Part shown: one piece after another, positions 1 through 6,870 of the stretch
Numbering within the stretch: position 1 is the first letter of the stretch
Layout: each line of letters opens with the position of its first letter
Assembly: GCA_016302525.1 (NCBI GenBank)
Contig: JAEDNJ010000050.1
Location: forward strand, 1-9,586
Direction: 5' to 3'
From: Phascolarctobacterium sp.
GTDB taxonomy: Bacteria; Bacillota; Negativicutes; Acidaminococcales; Acidaminococcaceae
Length of the DNA: 9,586 nt
Made by a program: the position numbers and the translations under genes
The notes under the pieces: generated by a model
Told to the model about the DNA's origin: nothing
The model's input: only the letters and a program-made list of their open reading frames with translations
Database searches by the model: none

Positions 1-1036
1 TTTCCCCAGCGTTTTCGGCAAGATAAGCATCTAAAAAGTCCTGCACAGTTTTGACGGCCAGCTTACCCTTGGCTGGGTCAATGTAGAGCGTGCCCTGCTC
101 TGTACCAGCAAACCACTCTACAGGAAAGCCCTCTTTAGCACAAATGCTCTCCTGCATCCTAGCCAAAAGCTTGTCGGGCTCACAGCCTGTGATTACCCTA
201 TGGATCGGCTCAAACTCCTGCGCCTCATCCTGAATATTTTCAATTTCCACCAGCGCATAGCGAGCAGGATGCTTAGCCAGGTCCAGCTGAGGCTTATTTG
301 CCTTCAGCTTTTCATAGCAGGCCTTAGCTGTAGCCAGGGAATGATTGCCATCGCCCACAGCCAGCACCACAGGATTTTGCCCCGCATACTTCGCTCGACA
401 GCTAGCCTCATATTGAGCAAAGCAAGTATCCACAACAGCCTTTGCTTCTCCTTGAAGCAGCCAGCCAGCAATGTGCCCGCCACCACACATGAGCTCAAAA
501 TCATAAAGCTTAGGGCAGCTTTCCTTAAGCTTAGAGCAGGTGCCAAGCAGCTCATCCTCGGCATCATCACAAAAAATGATGATATGGGGCAATTCCAACA
601 AGGCATTTTCACGAATAGCCACGCGCGGAGGAATCCGCTCAATAACGGTTTGCTCCGTAGCACGAATCGCACAATGCGCATCACGAGCATAATCGTACGC
701 TTCTAAATCCAGTGCCCCTACCAGACCTCGACGCACAGCCCCATTTTGCAGCGTGCGTTCTACATAAACATAGCTGTCCTTGTACTCCTTGAGCAAACCC
801 TTTTCAAGATAAGCCGCCATCTTAGAGTTGATAACAGGGATACGCTTTTCATAGCCAGGTGTTAAATAGCACTCTGGCAGAATCAATCTCAGCGTGCTAG
901 GGTCGTCACCTACTTTAGTCTCCACCTCCTGCCAATAATCTGGCTGTGAGGTGAACTGGTCACAAGCAACGACAGCCCATTTTTCTATTTTTCCTGTCTG
1001 CGGCAGTAAAATATCTGCTGCTTGAAATATACTCAT
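1..1036 (-). CDS. DUF1015 (COG4198) family protein, 3' end beyond window
   Basis: Third gene of the serC-serA operon, starting 33 nt after the serA stop codon. The start is the ATG at 1036, preceded by AGGAGA at 1041-1046. I read 345 codons with no stop before the left edge; from memory family members are about 400 residues or slightly more, so most of the protein is here. It begins MSIFQAADILLPQ, the N-terminal style of DUF1015 proteins, and has a VGDGNHSLATAKA block around residues 228-239. That block matches the family's signature, usually DG(H/N)H followed by small residues and TA. No signal peptide or membrane segment is seen, so it is probably cytoplasmic. The function is not established. 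Its place in a serine-responsive operon suggests a role linked to serine or phosphoserine. A relation to ParB/Srx-fold amino-acid kinases such as archaeal SerK, which share a DGHH-type motif, is only an inference. Family call fairly sure; role unknown. Confidence 0.85.
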   Translation of the reverse strand, partial: MSIFQAADILLPQTGKIEKWAVVACDQFTSQPDYWQEVETKVGDDPSTLRLILPECYLTPGYEKRIPVINSKMAAYLEKGLLKEYKDSYVYVERTLQNGAVRRGLVGALDLEAYDYARDAHCAIRATEQTVIERIPPRVAIRENALLELPHIIIFCDDAEDELLGTCSKLKESCPKLYDFELMCGGGHIAGWLLQGEAKAVVDTCFAQYEASCRAKYAGQNPVVLAVGDGNHSLATAKACYEKLKANKPQLDLAKHPARYALVEIENIQDEAQEFEPIHRVITGCEPDKLLARMQESICAKEGFPVEWFAGTEQGTLYIDPAKGKLAVKTVQDFLDAYLAENAGE

Positions 1037-1069
1037 CTTTTCTCCTAGTTAACCCTTAATAAGCTGCGT

Positions 1070-2674
1070 TTATGCCTCGCAGTCAATCAGCTTCACATCC
1101 AGCACACCCTCTACGCCTTTAAGCTGCAACATGACATTGTTAGGAATATCGTCATCTACAGCAATTGCCATGATGTTCGTGTCAGATTTAGTCGTATTGC
1201 CCACAACCATACCGTTGATATTAATTTGTGCCGCGCCTAAGATAGTTGCCATCTGACCAATCATGTTTGGACGGTCGATATGCGGCACTAAGAGCAGAAT
1301 GCCCTTCGGGGCAAAGTCTACATGGTATTCGTCAATGCGCACAATCTTCGCTACCTTGCCGTCAAAGAGGGTGCCCATAACAACATGCTCGCCCTTCTTA
1401 CTCTTTACAATCAGCTTAATAGCAGTGCTGAAATAGCCTGCATGGTGAGACTTAACCTCACGCACATCAATATTGCGCTTTTTAGCCATCTCCGGAGCAT
1501 TAATAAAGTTCACGCTGCCCAGCATATAAGGATTCAGGAAGCCCTTTAAGAGGGCAGTAGACAGAGCTGCGGTCTCTGTATCGGCTAGATCGCCCGTGTA
1601 TTCAATATCAATTTGACCAACAGCACCCTCAGCTAAGAAAGCACCAATAGTACCCATGCGCTCAGCCAAACCAAAGTAGGGCTCAATAACCCTAGCCACC
1701 TCTTTAGAAATAGGATTCATATTCACAGCAGTCATAACCGGACGACCCAACAGGGCATCTACTACGCTGTGCGCGCCGTCAACAGCTACGCTCACCTGTG
1801 CCTCCTTGGTAGAAGCACCCAAATGCGGAGTTTGTACAACATTAGGCATGCCTAGGAAGGGGTTAGTATCGGCAGTAAGCGGCTCGTTGGGATAAACATC
1901 AATGGCAGCGCCAGCAATCTTGCCACTCTTGAGAGCAGCAGCCACAGCCTGGGCATCCATGCATTTGCCGCGGGCTACATTAATAAAGTACACGCCGTCC
2001 TTCATTTTAGCAATCGCCTCAGCGCTGATAATCTCATTCGTTTCCTTGGTATGAGGTGTATGAATCGTGATATAGTCAGATTTTTCCAGCAGGGTATCAA
2101 AATCTACGGGCTCTACACCTACTTGTTTAAAGCGTTCCTCTGTGATGTAGGGATCATAGCCGATAGTGGTCATTTCCATGGCCTGCATACGCTTAGCAAC
2201 ACGGCTGCCAATGCGGCCCACACCAATAATGCCCAAGGTCTTGCCCTGTAATTGAATACCGTCAAAGCTCTTGCGGTCCCACTTGCCCTCTTGAATGGAT
2301 TGGTGTGCCTGTGGAATATGACGGGTAATTGCCAAAATCATTGCACAGGTATGCTCGGTAGCCGCAATAGTGTTGGATTCAGGAGTATTACAAACAACAA
2401 TGCCTTGTGCAGTAGCAGTCGCAATATCAATATTGTCTACACCAACGCCAGCGCGGCCAATAACCTTTAGCTTCTTGCCAGCCTCAATCAAGCGCTTGCT
2501 GAAGCGGATTTGGCTTCTAGTTAAAATGCCGTCATAATCGCCAATAATCTTTACCAGCTCATCCTCAGGATAGTTGGGCAGCACATCAACAGTAAAGTGT
2601 TCCTCTAAAACCTTTACGCCAGCCGGGCTTACGTCATTACTTACAAACACCCGTAGTTTTTTTGTATCTTCCAT
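1070..2674 (-). CDS. serA: D-3-phosphoglycerate dehydrogenase SerA, long form with ACT domain
   Basis: Oxidises 3-phosphoglycerate to 3-phosphohydroxypyruvate with NAD+, the first step of serine synthesis, in the cytoplasm. The 534-residue length fits the long SerA type. Residues about 6-100 and 285-320 form the substrate-binding domain. The nucleotide-binding domain carries the Rossmann motif GVGRIG at 151-156. The catalytic triad expected of D-2-hydroxyacid dehydrogenases is visible: Arg235 (NVARGK), Glu264 (PNEP) and His284 (TPHLGAST). Residues about 320-455 are the intervening domain. Residues about 458-534 are an ACT domain (HIDRPNMIGQMATIL), which in this family usually gives serine feedback inhibition. 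The ATG start has AGGAGAA at 2681-2687 with good spacing. It lies 62 nt after serC and 33 nt before the DUF1015 gene with no terminator between, so it should share the upstream T-box control. Confidence 0.97.
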   Translation of the reverse strand: MEDTKKLRVFVSNDVSPAGVKVLEEHFTVDVLPNYPEDELVKIIGDYDGILTRSQIRFSKRLIEAGKKLKVIGRAGVGVDNIDIATATAQGIVVCNTPESNTIAATEHTCAMILAITRHIPQAHQSIQEGKWDRKSFDGIQLQGKTLGIIGVGRIGSRVAKRMQAMEMTTIGYDPYITEERFKQVGVEPVDFDTLLEKSDYITIHTPHTKETNEIISAEAIAKMKDGVYFINVARGKCMDAQAVAAALKSGKIAGAAIDVYPNEPLTADTNPFLGMPNVVQTPHLGASTKEAQVSVAVDGAHSVVDALLGRPVMTAVNMNPISKEVARVIEPYFGLAERMGTIGAFLAEGAVGQIDIEYTGDLADTETAALSTALLKGFLNPYMLGSVNFINAPEMAKKRNIDVREVKSHHAGYFSTAIKLIVKSKKGEHVVMGTLFDGKVAKIVRIDEYHVDFAPKGILLLVPHIDRPNMIGQMATILGAAQININGMVVGNTTKSDTNIMAIAVDDDIPNNVMLQLKGVEGVLDVKLIDCEA

Positions 2675-2736
2675 AATATCTTCTCCTTAACCTCTAAAAT
2701 ATATGCTAAATTTCTTTCAACACAATTTCGCTCAGC

Positions 2737-3831
2737 TCACAGTTGCAAGCAAACCTTGCTTTCCTGCTCCTTTTGGTACTCGCGCATAAACTCTGCCAGG
2801 GCCTCACAGGCTTCTAGCGGCACGGCGTTATAGGTAGAAGCACGGCAGCCTCCTACCAGTCTGTGACCGCCAATACCTACAAAGCCTGCCGCCTTACCCT
2901 TCGCCACAAAGTCCTTCTCCAACTCTGGTGTAGCCAGGTTAAAGGTAATGTTCATCTTAGAGCGATATGCCTTTTCTGCATGCCCCTTGTAGAAGCCCTG
3001 GCTATTGTCAATTACATCATAAATAATTTTAGCCTTCGCCTCGTTCAGCTTGGCGATAGCATCAACGCCGCCCATTTTCTTAATCCACTTCAAAGTTTTA
3101 TTAATCATGTAAATGCAAAAAACAGGGGGAGTGTTATACAGGGAATCATTATCTGCAAAGGTTTTATATTTCAGCATGGTGGGCAGGTTTTCTCTAGCAG
3201 TTGCCAGCAAAGCCTTCTTCACAATAACCAGCACTACGCCAGCAGGCGCCAAATTCTTCTGCGCTCCTGCATAAATCAAATCAAAATCAGCTACATTCAC
3301 CCTGCGCGAAAGAATATCGCTGGACATATCGCAGATCACTGGCACCTCAAACTTAGGAAAGTCGGGCCATTCCGTCCCATAGATGGTATTGTTGCTGGTA
3401 ATGTGTACATAGGAGGTATCCTCCTTGATGGTATATTCCTGAGGAATATAGCTGTGGTTTTTGTCTGCACTAGAAGCCGCTTCATAGGCCTCGCCAAAGA
3501 ATTTCGCCTCCGCCATCGCCTTCTTGGACCAAACGCCCGTATTAATGTAGGCAGCACGGGTCTTGGTATGGAAGTTAGCAGCAGTCATTAAAAATTGTGT
3601 GCTGCCACCGCCTTGAATGAATAAAATCTCGTAATCCTCAGGAATTTCCATGAGCTCGCGCAGCAAAGTCTTGGTTTCCTGATGCAGCTTGTCATACTCT
3701 GGGCTGCGATGGCTCATCTCAATAATGCTCATACCCGTATCAGCATAATTAGTAAATTCTGCCTGCGCCTCCTCTAATACCTCCAGAGGCATAGCTGAGG
3801 GACCAGCGTTAAAATTATATGCTCTTTTCAT
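2737..3831 (-). CDS. serC: Phosphoserine aminotransferase SerC
   Basis: PLP-dependent class V aminotransferase that converts 3-phosphohydroxypyruvate plus glutamate to 3-phosphoserine plus 2-oxoglutarate, the second step of serine synthesis. The 364-residue protein starts MKRAYNFNAGPSAMP, the typical SerC N-terminus. It has HRSPEY at 41-46, the cofactor-phosphate region GGGST at 74-78, and the Schiff-base lysine Lys192 in AGAQKNLAPAG. The C-terminal block GGHRLVGGCRAST (321-333) holds the substrate-binding arginine region. I chose the ATG at 3831 because AGGAG sits at 3838-3842 and homologues begin there. The reading frame stays open upstream to 3975, but that stretch is the T-box leader and its translation (for example around the GGGTGGCACCGCG element) is not protein-like. 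First gene of serC-serA-DUF1015, controlled by the serine T-box just upstream. Confidence 0.97.
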   Translation of the reverse strand: MKRAYNFNAGPSAMPLEVLEEAQAEFTNYADTGMSIIEMSHRSPEYDKLHQETKTLLRELMEIPEDYEILFIQGGGSTQFLMTAANFHTKTRAAYINTGVWSKKAMAEAKFFGEAYEAASSADKNHSYIPQEYTIKEDTSYVHITSNNTIYGTEWPDFPKFEVPVICDMSSDILSRRVNVADFDLIYAGAQKNLAPAGVVLVIVKKALLATARENLPTMLKYKTFADNDSLYNTPPVFCIYMINKTLKWIKKMGGVDAIAKLNEAKAKIIYDVIDNSQGFYKGHAEKAYRSKMNITFNLATPELEKDFVAKGKAAGFVGIGGHRLVGGCRASTYNAVPLEACEALAEFMREYQKEQESKVCLQL

Positions 3832-3837
3832 ATACTT

Positions 3838-3842
3838 CTCCT
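3838..3842 (-). promoter_or_regulatory. Ribosome binding site of serC
   Basis: AGGAG on the minus strand, 6 nt before the serC ATG. It fixes the start at 3831 and excludes the longer open frame through the T-box. It lies only a few bases past the U-tract of the T-box terminator, so terminated transcripts stop just before it. Confidence 0.85.
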
Positions 3843-3845
3843 TAT

Positions 3846-3879
3846 AAACAAAAATCCTCGTCCCAAAATTGGGACGAGG
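3846..3879 (-). terminator. Intrinsic terminator of the serine T-box
   Basis: Arms CCTCGTCCCA and TGGGACGAGG (10 bp, extendable to 11) around a short A/T loop, then ATTTTTGTTT. The 5' arm is shared with the 3' side of the antiterminator, so the two structures exclude each other. Confidence 0.93.
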
Positions 3880-4086
3880 CTCATACTCGCGGTGCCACCC
3901 AAATTGCCAGCACAAAATATGTGCTAGCCAGCTTTTTACGCTATAGCGGGCGTTCCCGTTGAATTCATCACTCACAGCTCCAGAGCGGAACCCTGTGCTA
4001 AGCTACTGGCTCACATCCTCCGCCAGCTTTCTGTAAGCATCACACTCAGCTTCTCCTTCATAGCCTTACACTATTAAAATAGATAT
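3846..4086 (-). ncRNA. Serine-specific T-box leader (tRNA-Ser sensing) of serC-serA
   Basis: Complete T-box riboswitch read on the minus strand. Stem I has the distal CTGGC/GCCAG helix around an AGGATGTGA loop (about 4030-4000). The stem I 3' side then reads TTCCGCTCTGGAGCTG; by alignment to the usual codon-R-C-CUGGAGC pattern, the specifier codon is TCC (Ser) at 3987-3989. Next come a stem II A/B-type element (CGGGAACGCCCGCTATAGCG) and a 9-bp hairpin, GCTAGCACA/TGTGCTGGC. The T-box proper is GGGTGGCACCGCGAG. Its UGGC would pair with a GCCA tRNA end, i.e. discriminator G, as expected for tRNA-Ser. The antiterminator (3869-3902) forms from TTGGG/CCCAA and GCGAG/CTCGT around the TGGCACC bulge, and competes with the terminator. 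Uncharged tRNA-Ser should allow readthrough into serC, giving induction on serine starvation. Confidence 0.95.
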
Positions 4087-4092
4087 ACAAAC

Positions 4093-4120
4093 AGTATATC
4101 ACTTAACATAATTATGTCAA
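4093..4120 (-). promoter_or_regulatory. Sigma-A promoter of the T-box serC-serA-DUF1015 operon
   Basis: A perfect TTGACA -35 box (4115-4120) and TATACT -10 box (4093-4098), 16 bp apart. The predicted start is near 4086, just before the T-box stem I. No other convincing promoter is seen between nspC and serC. Confidence 0.85.
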
Positions 4121-4142
4121 GTACCTTTCTTATGTATACACA

Positions 4143-4435
4143 ATGTACATTTATGAGCAAGCTTGCAGCTAATGCAAAACACAGCCTTAGCCCAATCTGT
4201 ACTTAAAGTCCTCGTAGCCAAAGCTTCTGACTAGCTCCACAGTACCATCAGAGCGCAAAACGCGAATTGCAGGCAGGGACATATCATTATATGTACATAT
4301 TAAATATCTTGTCAGCTAATACCAAACACAGCCTTAGCCTAGCCTATACTTAAAGTCCTCGTAGCCAAAGCTTCTGACTAGCTCCACAGTGCCATCAGAG
4401 CGCAAGACGCGAATTGCAGGCAGGGGCATACCATT
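4143..4435 (-). repeat. Imperfect tandem repeat, unit about 147 bp, covering the nspC 3' end and downstream flank
   Basis: Copy 1 (about 4143-4290) and copy 2 (about 4291-4435) are offset by 147 bp. The segments 4166-4288 and 4313-4435 align without gaps. ATGTACAT recurs at the same place in each flank (4143-4150 and 4291-4298). Copy 2 contains the true 3' end of nspC; copy 1 is a detached duplicate. In the 102 aligned coding bases I count 8 differences, all transitions. The flanking non-coding parts are more diverged. Confidence 0.9.
4187..4288 (-). pseudogene. Detached 3' fragment of nspC (last about 33 codons)
   Basis: Reads as NDMSLPAIRVLRSDGTVELV and on to FKYRLG plus a stop, almost identical to the last 34 residues of the intact nspC next door. 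It lacks the PLP lysine and the rest of the enzyme, has no ribosome binding site, and lies between nspC and the serC promoter. Six of the eight base differences from nspC are synonymous and two change residues (Asp for Gly, Ser for Pro). That suggests the sequence diverged while still under coding selection, before it was cut off. It is presumably not expressed as protein. It could be a leftover of allele replacement or of an old tandem duplication. Confidence 0.85.
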
Positions 4436-5545
4436 GAAGGTATTAGCCTTGACAATAGAATAGATAGCCATATCCTCAATGATTAGCTTATCGCCTACCT
4501 CAATAGGCTCATCAAACTGATAATCACCAATGACATCTCCGGCCAGACAGGTCATGGAAGACAGGCGATAAACATAGGGGTGCTCTGGCTTAAAGCCCGG
4601 CAGCAGAGCATTGCCCTCAGGCACATCATAGCCCTTAAAAATGGGCGGCCTATAGGGCTCCTCAATGACATCCGAGAAATGACAGGCAGCAGAGGTATCC
4701 AAAATGAGAATATCCAGGCCATTATGCACCTTGTCCATAACCTCGGTCACGACAAAGCCAGATTTCAGCACTACTCCCTCGCCCGGCTCCAAATAAACCT
4801 GCAGCTTGTAGGTATCTTGAATATATTGCAGCAGCTTAATTAAGCGCTCTACATCATAGCCATCCTGAGCAATGTGGTGTCCACCACCCAGGTTCAGCCA
4901 TTTCAGCTGAGCAAAATACTTGCCAAATTTTTCCTCAAAGGCCTTAAAGGTCACCAGCAGGTCATCTACCGGCTGCTCACAGAGGGTGTGCATATGCAGG
5001 CCCTCCACCTCAGGTGGTAGCTGCTCCGGCATATCCTCTAAGCGAATACCTAAACGCGAGCCAGGAGCGCAGGGGTCATAAATCGCGTGCGCTGCTGACT
5101 GGGTGGAGCACTCAGGGTTAATACGCAGACCAATGCTCACGCCTCTACACAAATCCTTATGCTTATGAAACTGCGCCCAGGAATTGAAAACAATATGGTC
5201 ACACATTTTCACCAGCTCCACCATGTCCTCATGGCGATAGGCTGGCTCAAAAACATGGTTTTCTAGCTTTTTCGTAGGCTCAGCAGCGTGAAATTCTTCG
5301 TGAGCCAGGCGTGCCTCGTAGAGCCCACTAGCCACCGTACCCCATAAATACTTAGCAATTACGGGATACAGGGCTGTTGTAGAAAAGCATTTCTGTGCCA
5401 GCAAAACCTTGGCTCCACTAGCATCCTGGATGTGCTTTAAGCGCTCTAAATTAACGATTAAGTTTTCCTCATCCAAAACATAGCTCGGGGTGGGAATGGC
5501 TTTGAGAATGTTTTCTTTTGCTTGGGAAATATTATAAAACTTCAT
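4334..5545 (-). CDS. nspC: Carboxynorspermidine/carboxyspermidine decarboxylase NspC
   Basis: PLP enzyme of the alanine-racemase-like fold III decarboxylases. It removes CO2 from carboxyspermidine or carboxynorspermidine to give spermidine or norspermidine. The 403 residues begin with IPTPSYVLDEENL (17-29), the NspC-type N-terminus. The PLP lysine is Lys52 in LLAQKCFS. Later come ASGLYEARL (72-80), the HMHTLCE block (184-190), LGGGHH (219-224), the phosphate-binding EPGEG (253-257), and the C-terminal CLAGDVIGDY (333-342) with the catalytic cysteine/aspartate region of the family. It starts 11 nt after the stop of the dehydrogenase gene and has no good Shine-Dalgarno of its own (upstream bases AAGCTGGCTATAG), so translation is probably coupled. 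Two-gene polyamine operon. I prefer this over diaminopimelate or ornithine decarboxylase because of these motifs and the partner gene; which diamine is used is not readable. Confidence 0.95.
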   Translation of the reverse strand: MKFYNISQAKENILKAIPTPSYVLDEENLIVNLERLKHIQDASGAKVLLAQKCFSTTALYPVIAKYLWGTVASGLYEARLAHEEFHAAEPTKKLENHVFEPAYRHEDMVELVKMCDHIVFNSWAQFHKHKDLCRGVSIGLRINPECSTQSAAHAIYDPCAPGSRLGIRLEDMPEQLPPEVEGLHMHTLCEQPVDDLLVTFKAFEEKFGKYFAQLKWLNLGGGHHIAQDGYDVERLIKLLQYIQDTYKLQVYLEPGEGVVLKSGFVVTEVMDKVHNGLDILILDTSAACHFSDVIEEPYRPPIFKGYDVPEGNALLPGFKPEHPYVYRLSSMTCLAGDVIGDYQFDEPIEVGDKLIIEDMAIYSIVKANTFNGMPLPAIRVLRSDGTVELVRSFGYEDFKYRLG

Positions 5546-5556
5546 CTATAGCCAGC

Positions 5557-6819
5557 TTACCACTCAACTAAAACAGGATTTTCCTCTACTACCCAGGGCA
5601 GGCCAAACTCGTTCAGCATATCCATGAATACATCAGGATCCAGCTCCTCCAGATTATAAACGCCAGGCTTATTCCACACGCCAGTTGCTACTAGAGCAGC
5701 GCCAATCATGGCAGGCACGCCCGTGGTGTAGCTGATAGCTTGAGAGCCAACCTCTTTATATGCCTCCTGATGGTCACAGATATTATAGATATAAATAGAT
5801 TTCTTCTTGCCATCCTTGTAGCCAGTGAAAATGCAGCCAATGTTAGTTTTGCCCACAGTTCTAGGACCTAAGGTAGAAGGATCCGGCATTAAAGCCTTTA
5901 AGAATTGCAGCGGCACAATTTCCTTGCCTTCATACATGATGGGCTTAGTAGAGAGCAGACCAACATTTTCTAAGCACTTCATATGGGTCAGATAGCTTTG
6001 GCCAAAGGTCATGAAGAAGCGACAGCGTTTCAGACCAGGCACATTCTTAACGATGGATTCCATTTCCTCGTGGTGCATGAGGTACATATCCTTCTTGCCT
6101 ACGCCAGCAAAATCATACTCTCTCTTGTAGGAAACTGCAGGAATGGGAATCCACTTGCCCTCTTCCCAATAGTCAGCGCGGTTAGAAACCTCGCGCAGGT
6201 TCAGCTCTACATTAAAGTTAGTAGCAAAGGGCAGGCCATGGTCGCCGCCGTTGCAGTCTAGGATATCAATATCTTCAATAACATCAAAGTAATGCTTCAT
6301 AGCATAGGCGGTGAAAACACTGGTTACACCGGGATCGAAGCCAGAGCCCAGCAGTCCCACAATGCCAGCCTTTTGGAATTTTTCCTGAAAAGCCCATTGG
6401 AAGGGGAAGTCACAGAAGGAAACAATACCAGTTTCTGCATAGCGCTTTTCAGCATAAGCCTTCCATACCGGGTCATCAGTATCCTCGGGCTCGTAGGCAG
6501 CAGTGTCAACATAGTGTACCTTGCACTCTACGCAGGCTTCCATGATTACCAGATTATGGAAGGCCATACCTAAATGCAGGCAAACATCAGGCTGGAAGCT
6601 CTTCATCAAAGCCAGCAGCTCTTCCTTATTATTCGCATCAATTTGCGCGGTAGTAATTTTTGCCTTCGTCTTGCTTTGCCATTTTTCCTTCATAGCCTCG
6701 CATTTAGATACAGTACGGCTCGCAATGCAAATATCGGTAAACACCTTGTCATTTTGACAGCACTTTGCAATACCTACAGAAGCAACGCCACCACAGCCGA
6801 TAATCAAAATCTTACTCAT
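5557..6819 (-). CDS. Carboxynorspermidine/carboxyspermidine dehydrogenase (saccharopine dehydrogenase-like)
   Basis: Reductively condenses L-aspartate 4-semialdehyde with a diamine (1,3-diaminopropane or putrescine), using NADPH, to make carboxynorspermidine or carboxyspermidine, the substrate of NspC. The protein has 420 residues. An N-terminal Rossmann fold shows ILIIGCGGVASVG (4-16) and CIASRT (31-36). The family block GLLGSGFDPGVTSVF lies at 155-169 and NGGDHG at 190-195. The C-terminus ends NPVLVEW. Related proteins are often labelled saccharopine dehydrogenase or Lys1, but the adjacent nspC makes the polyamine role much more likely. The start is the ATG at 6819, with AGGAGG at 6828-6833; an in-frame TTG at 6840 lies upstream of that site and is rejected. 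The gene sits directly behind a leader terminator, so it is expressed only by readthrough. Confidence 0.93.
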   Translation of the reverse strand: MSKILIIGCGGVASVGIAKCCQNDKVFTDICIASRTVSKCEAMKEKWQSKTKAKITTAQIDANNKEELLALMKSFQPDVCLHLGMAFHNLVIMEACVECKVHYVDTAAYEPEDTDDPVWKAYAEKRYAETGIVSFCDFPFQWAFQEKFQKAGIVGLLGSGFDPGVTSVFTAYAMKHYFDVIEDIDILDCNGGDHGLPFATNFNVELNLREVSNRADYWEEGKWIPIPAVSYKREYDFAGVGKKDMYLMHHEEMESIVKNVPGLKRCRFFMTFGQSYLTHMKCLENVGLLSTKPIMYEGKEIVPLQFLKALMPDPSTLGPRTVGKTNIGCIFTGYKDGKKKSIYIYNICDHQEAYKEVGSQAISYTTGVPAMIGAALVATGVWNKPGVYNLEELDPDVFMDMLNEFGLPWVVEENPVLVEW

Positions 6820-6827
6820 TACAACTT

Positions 6828-6833
6828 CCTCCT
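6828..6833 (-). promoter_or_regulatory. Ribosome binding site of the carboxy(nor)spermidine dehydrogenase gene
   Basis: A perfect AGGAGG 8 nt before the ATG at 6819. It decides the start against the upstream TTG and lies 8 nt past the terminator U-tract. Confidence 0.85.
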
Positions 6834-6841
6834 TCTCCAAT

Positions 6842-6870
6842 AAAAAAAACAGGTGAGCCTTATCACCTGT
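6842..6870 (-). terminator. Leader terminator (attenuator) before the polyamine operon
   Basis: Arms ACAGGTGA (6870-6863) and TCACCTGT (6856-6849) form 8 bp around the loop TAAGGC. The run of eight Ts includes the last base of the stem. It ends 22 nt before the dehydrogenase ATG with no room for a promoter in between, so it must act as an attenuator and is not just the end of the upstream gene. The 5' arm ACAGGTGATA can instead pair with TATCACTTGT upstream (6975-6966). Confidence 0.88.

Noticed and set aside
304..690. Minus-strand open frame of 128 codons inside the DUF1015 gene
   Set aside because: It is in a different frame within a well-supported gene and has no recognisable features.
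2863..3591. Plus-strand open frame of 242 codons opposite serC, and similar frames opposite the other genes
   Set aside because: They mirror strongly recognised minus-strand genes, have no family resemblance, and result from the codon use of the real genes.
2737..3975. Longer serC open frame starting at 3975
   Set aside because: The extra 48 codons lie in the T-box, including its terminator. The ATG at 3831 has a proper ribosome binding site and the family N-terminus.
4157..4166. Perfect 10-nt palindrome GCAAGCTTGC as a terminator of nspC
   Set aside because: There is no loop and no T-run after it on the minus strand. It more likely arose by chance at the repeat edge.
5557..6819. True saccharopine dehydrogenase (lysine metabolism)
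   Set aside because: The fold is shared, but direct coupling to nspC and the family blocks favour carboxy(nor)spermidine synthesis.
5557..6840. TTG at 6840 as start of the dehydrogenase gene
   Set aside because: It lies upstream of the AGGAGG site. The ATG at 6819 is correctly spaced and gives the usual MSKILIIGCGG start.
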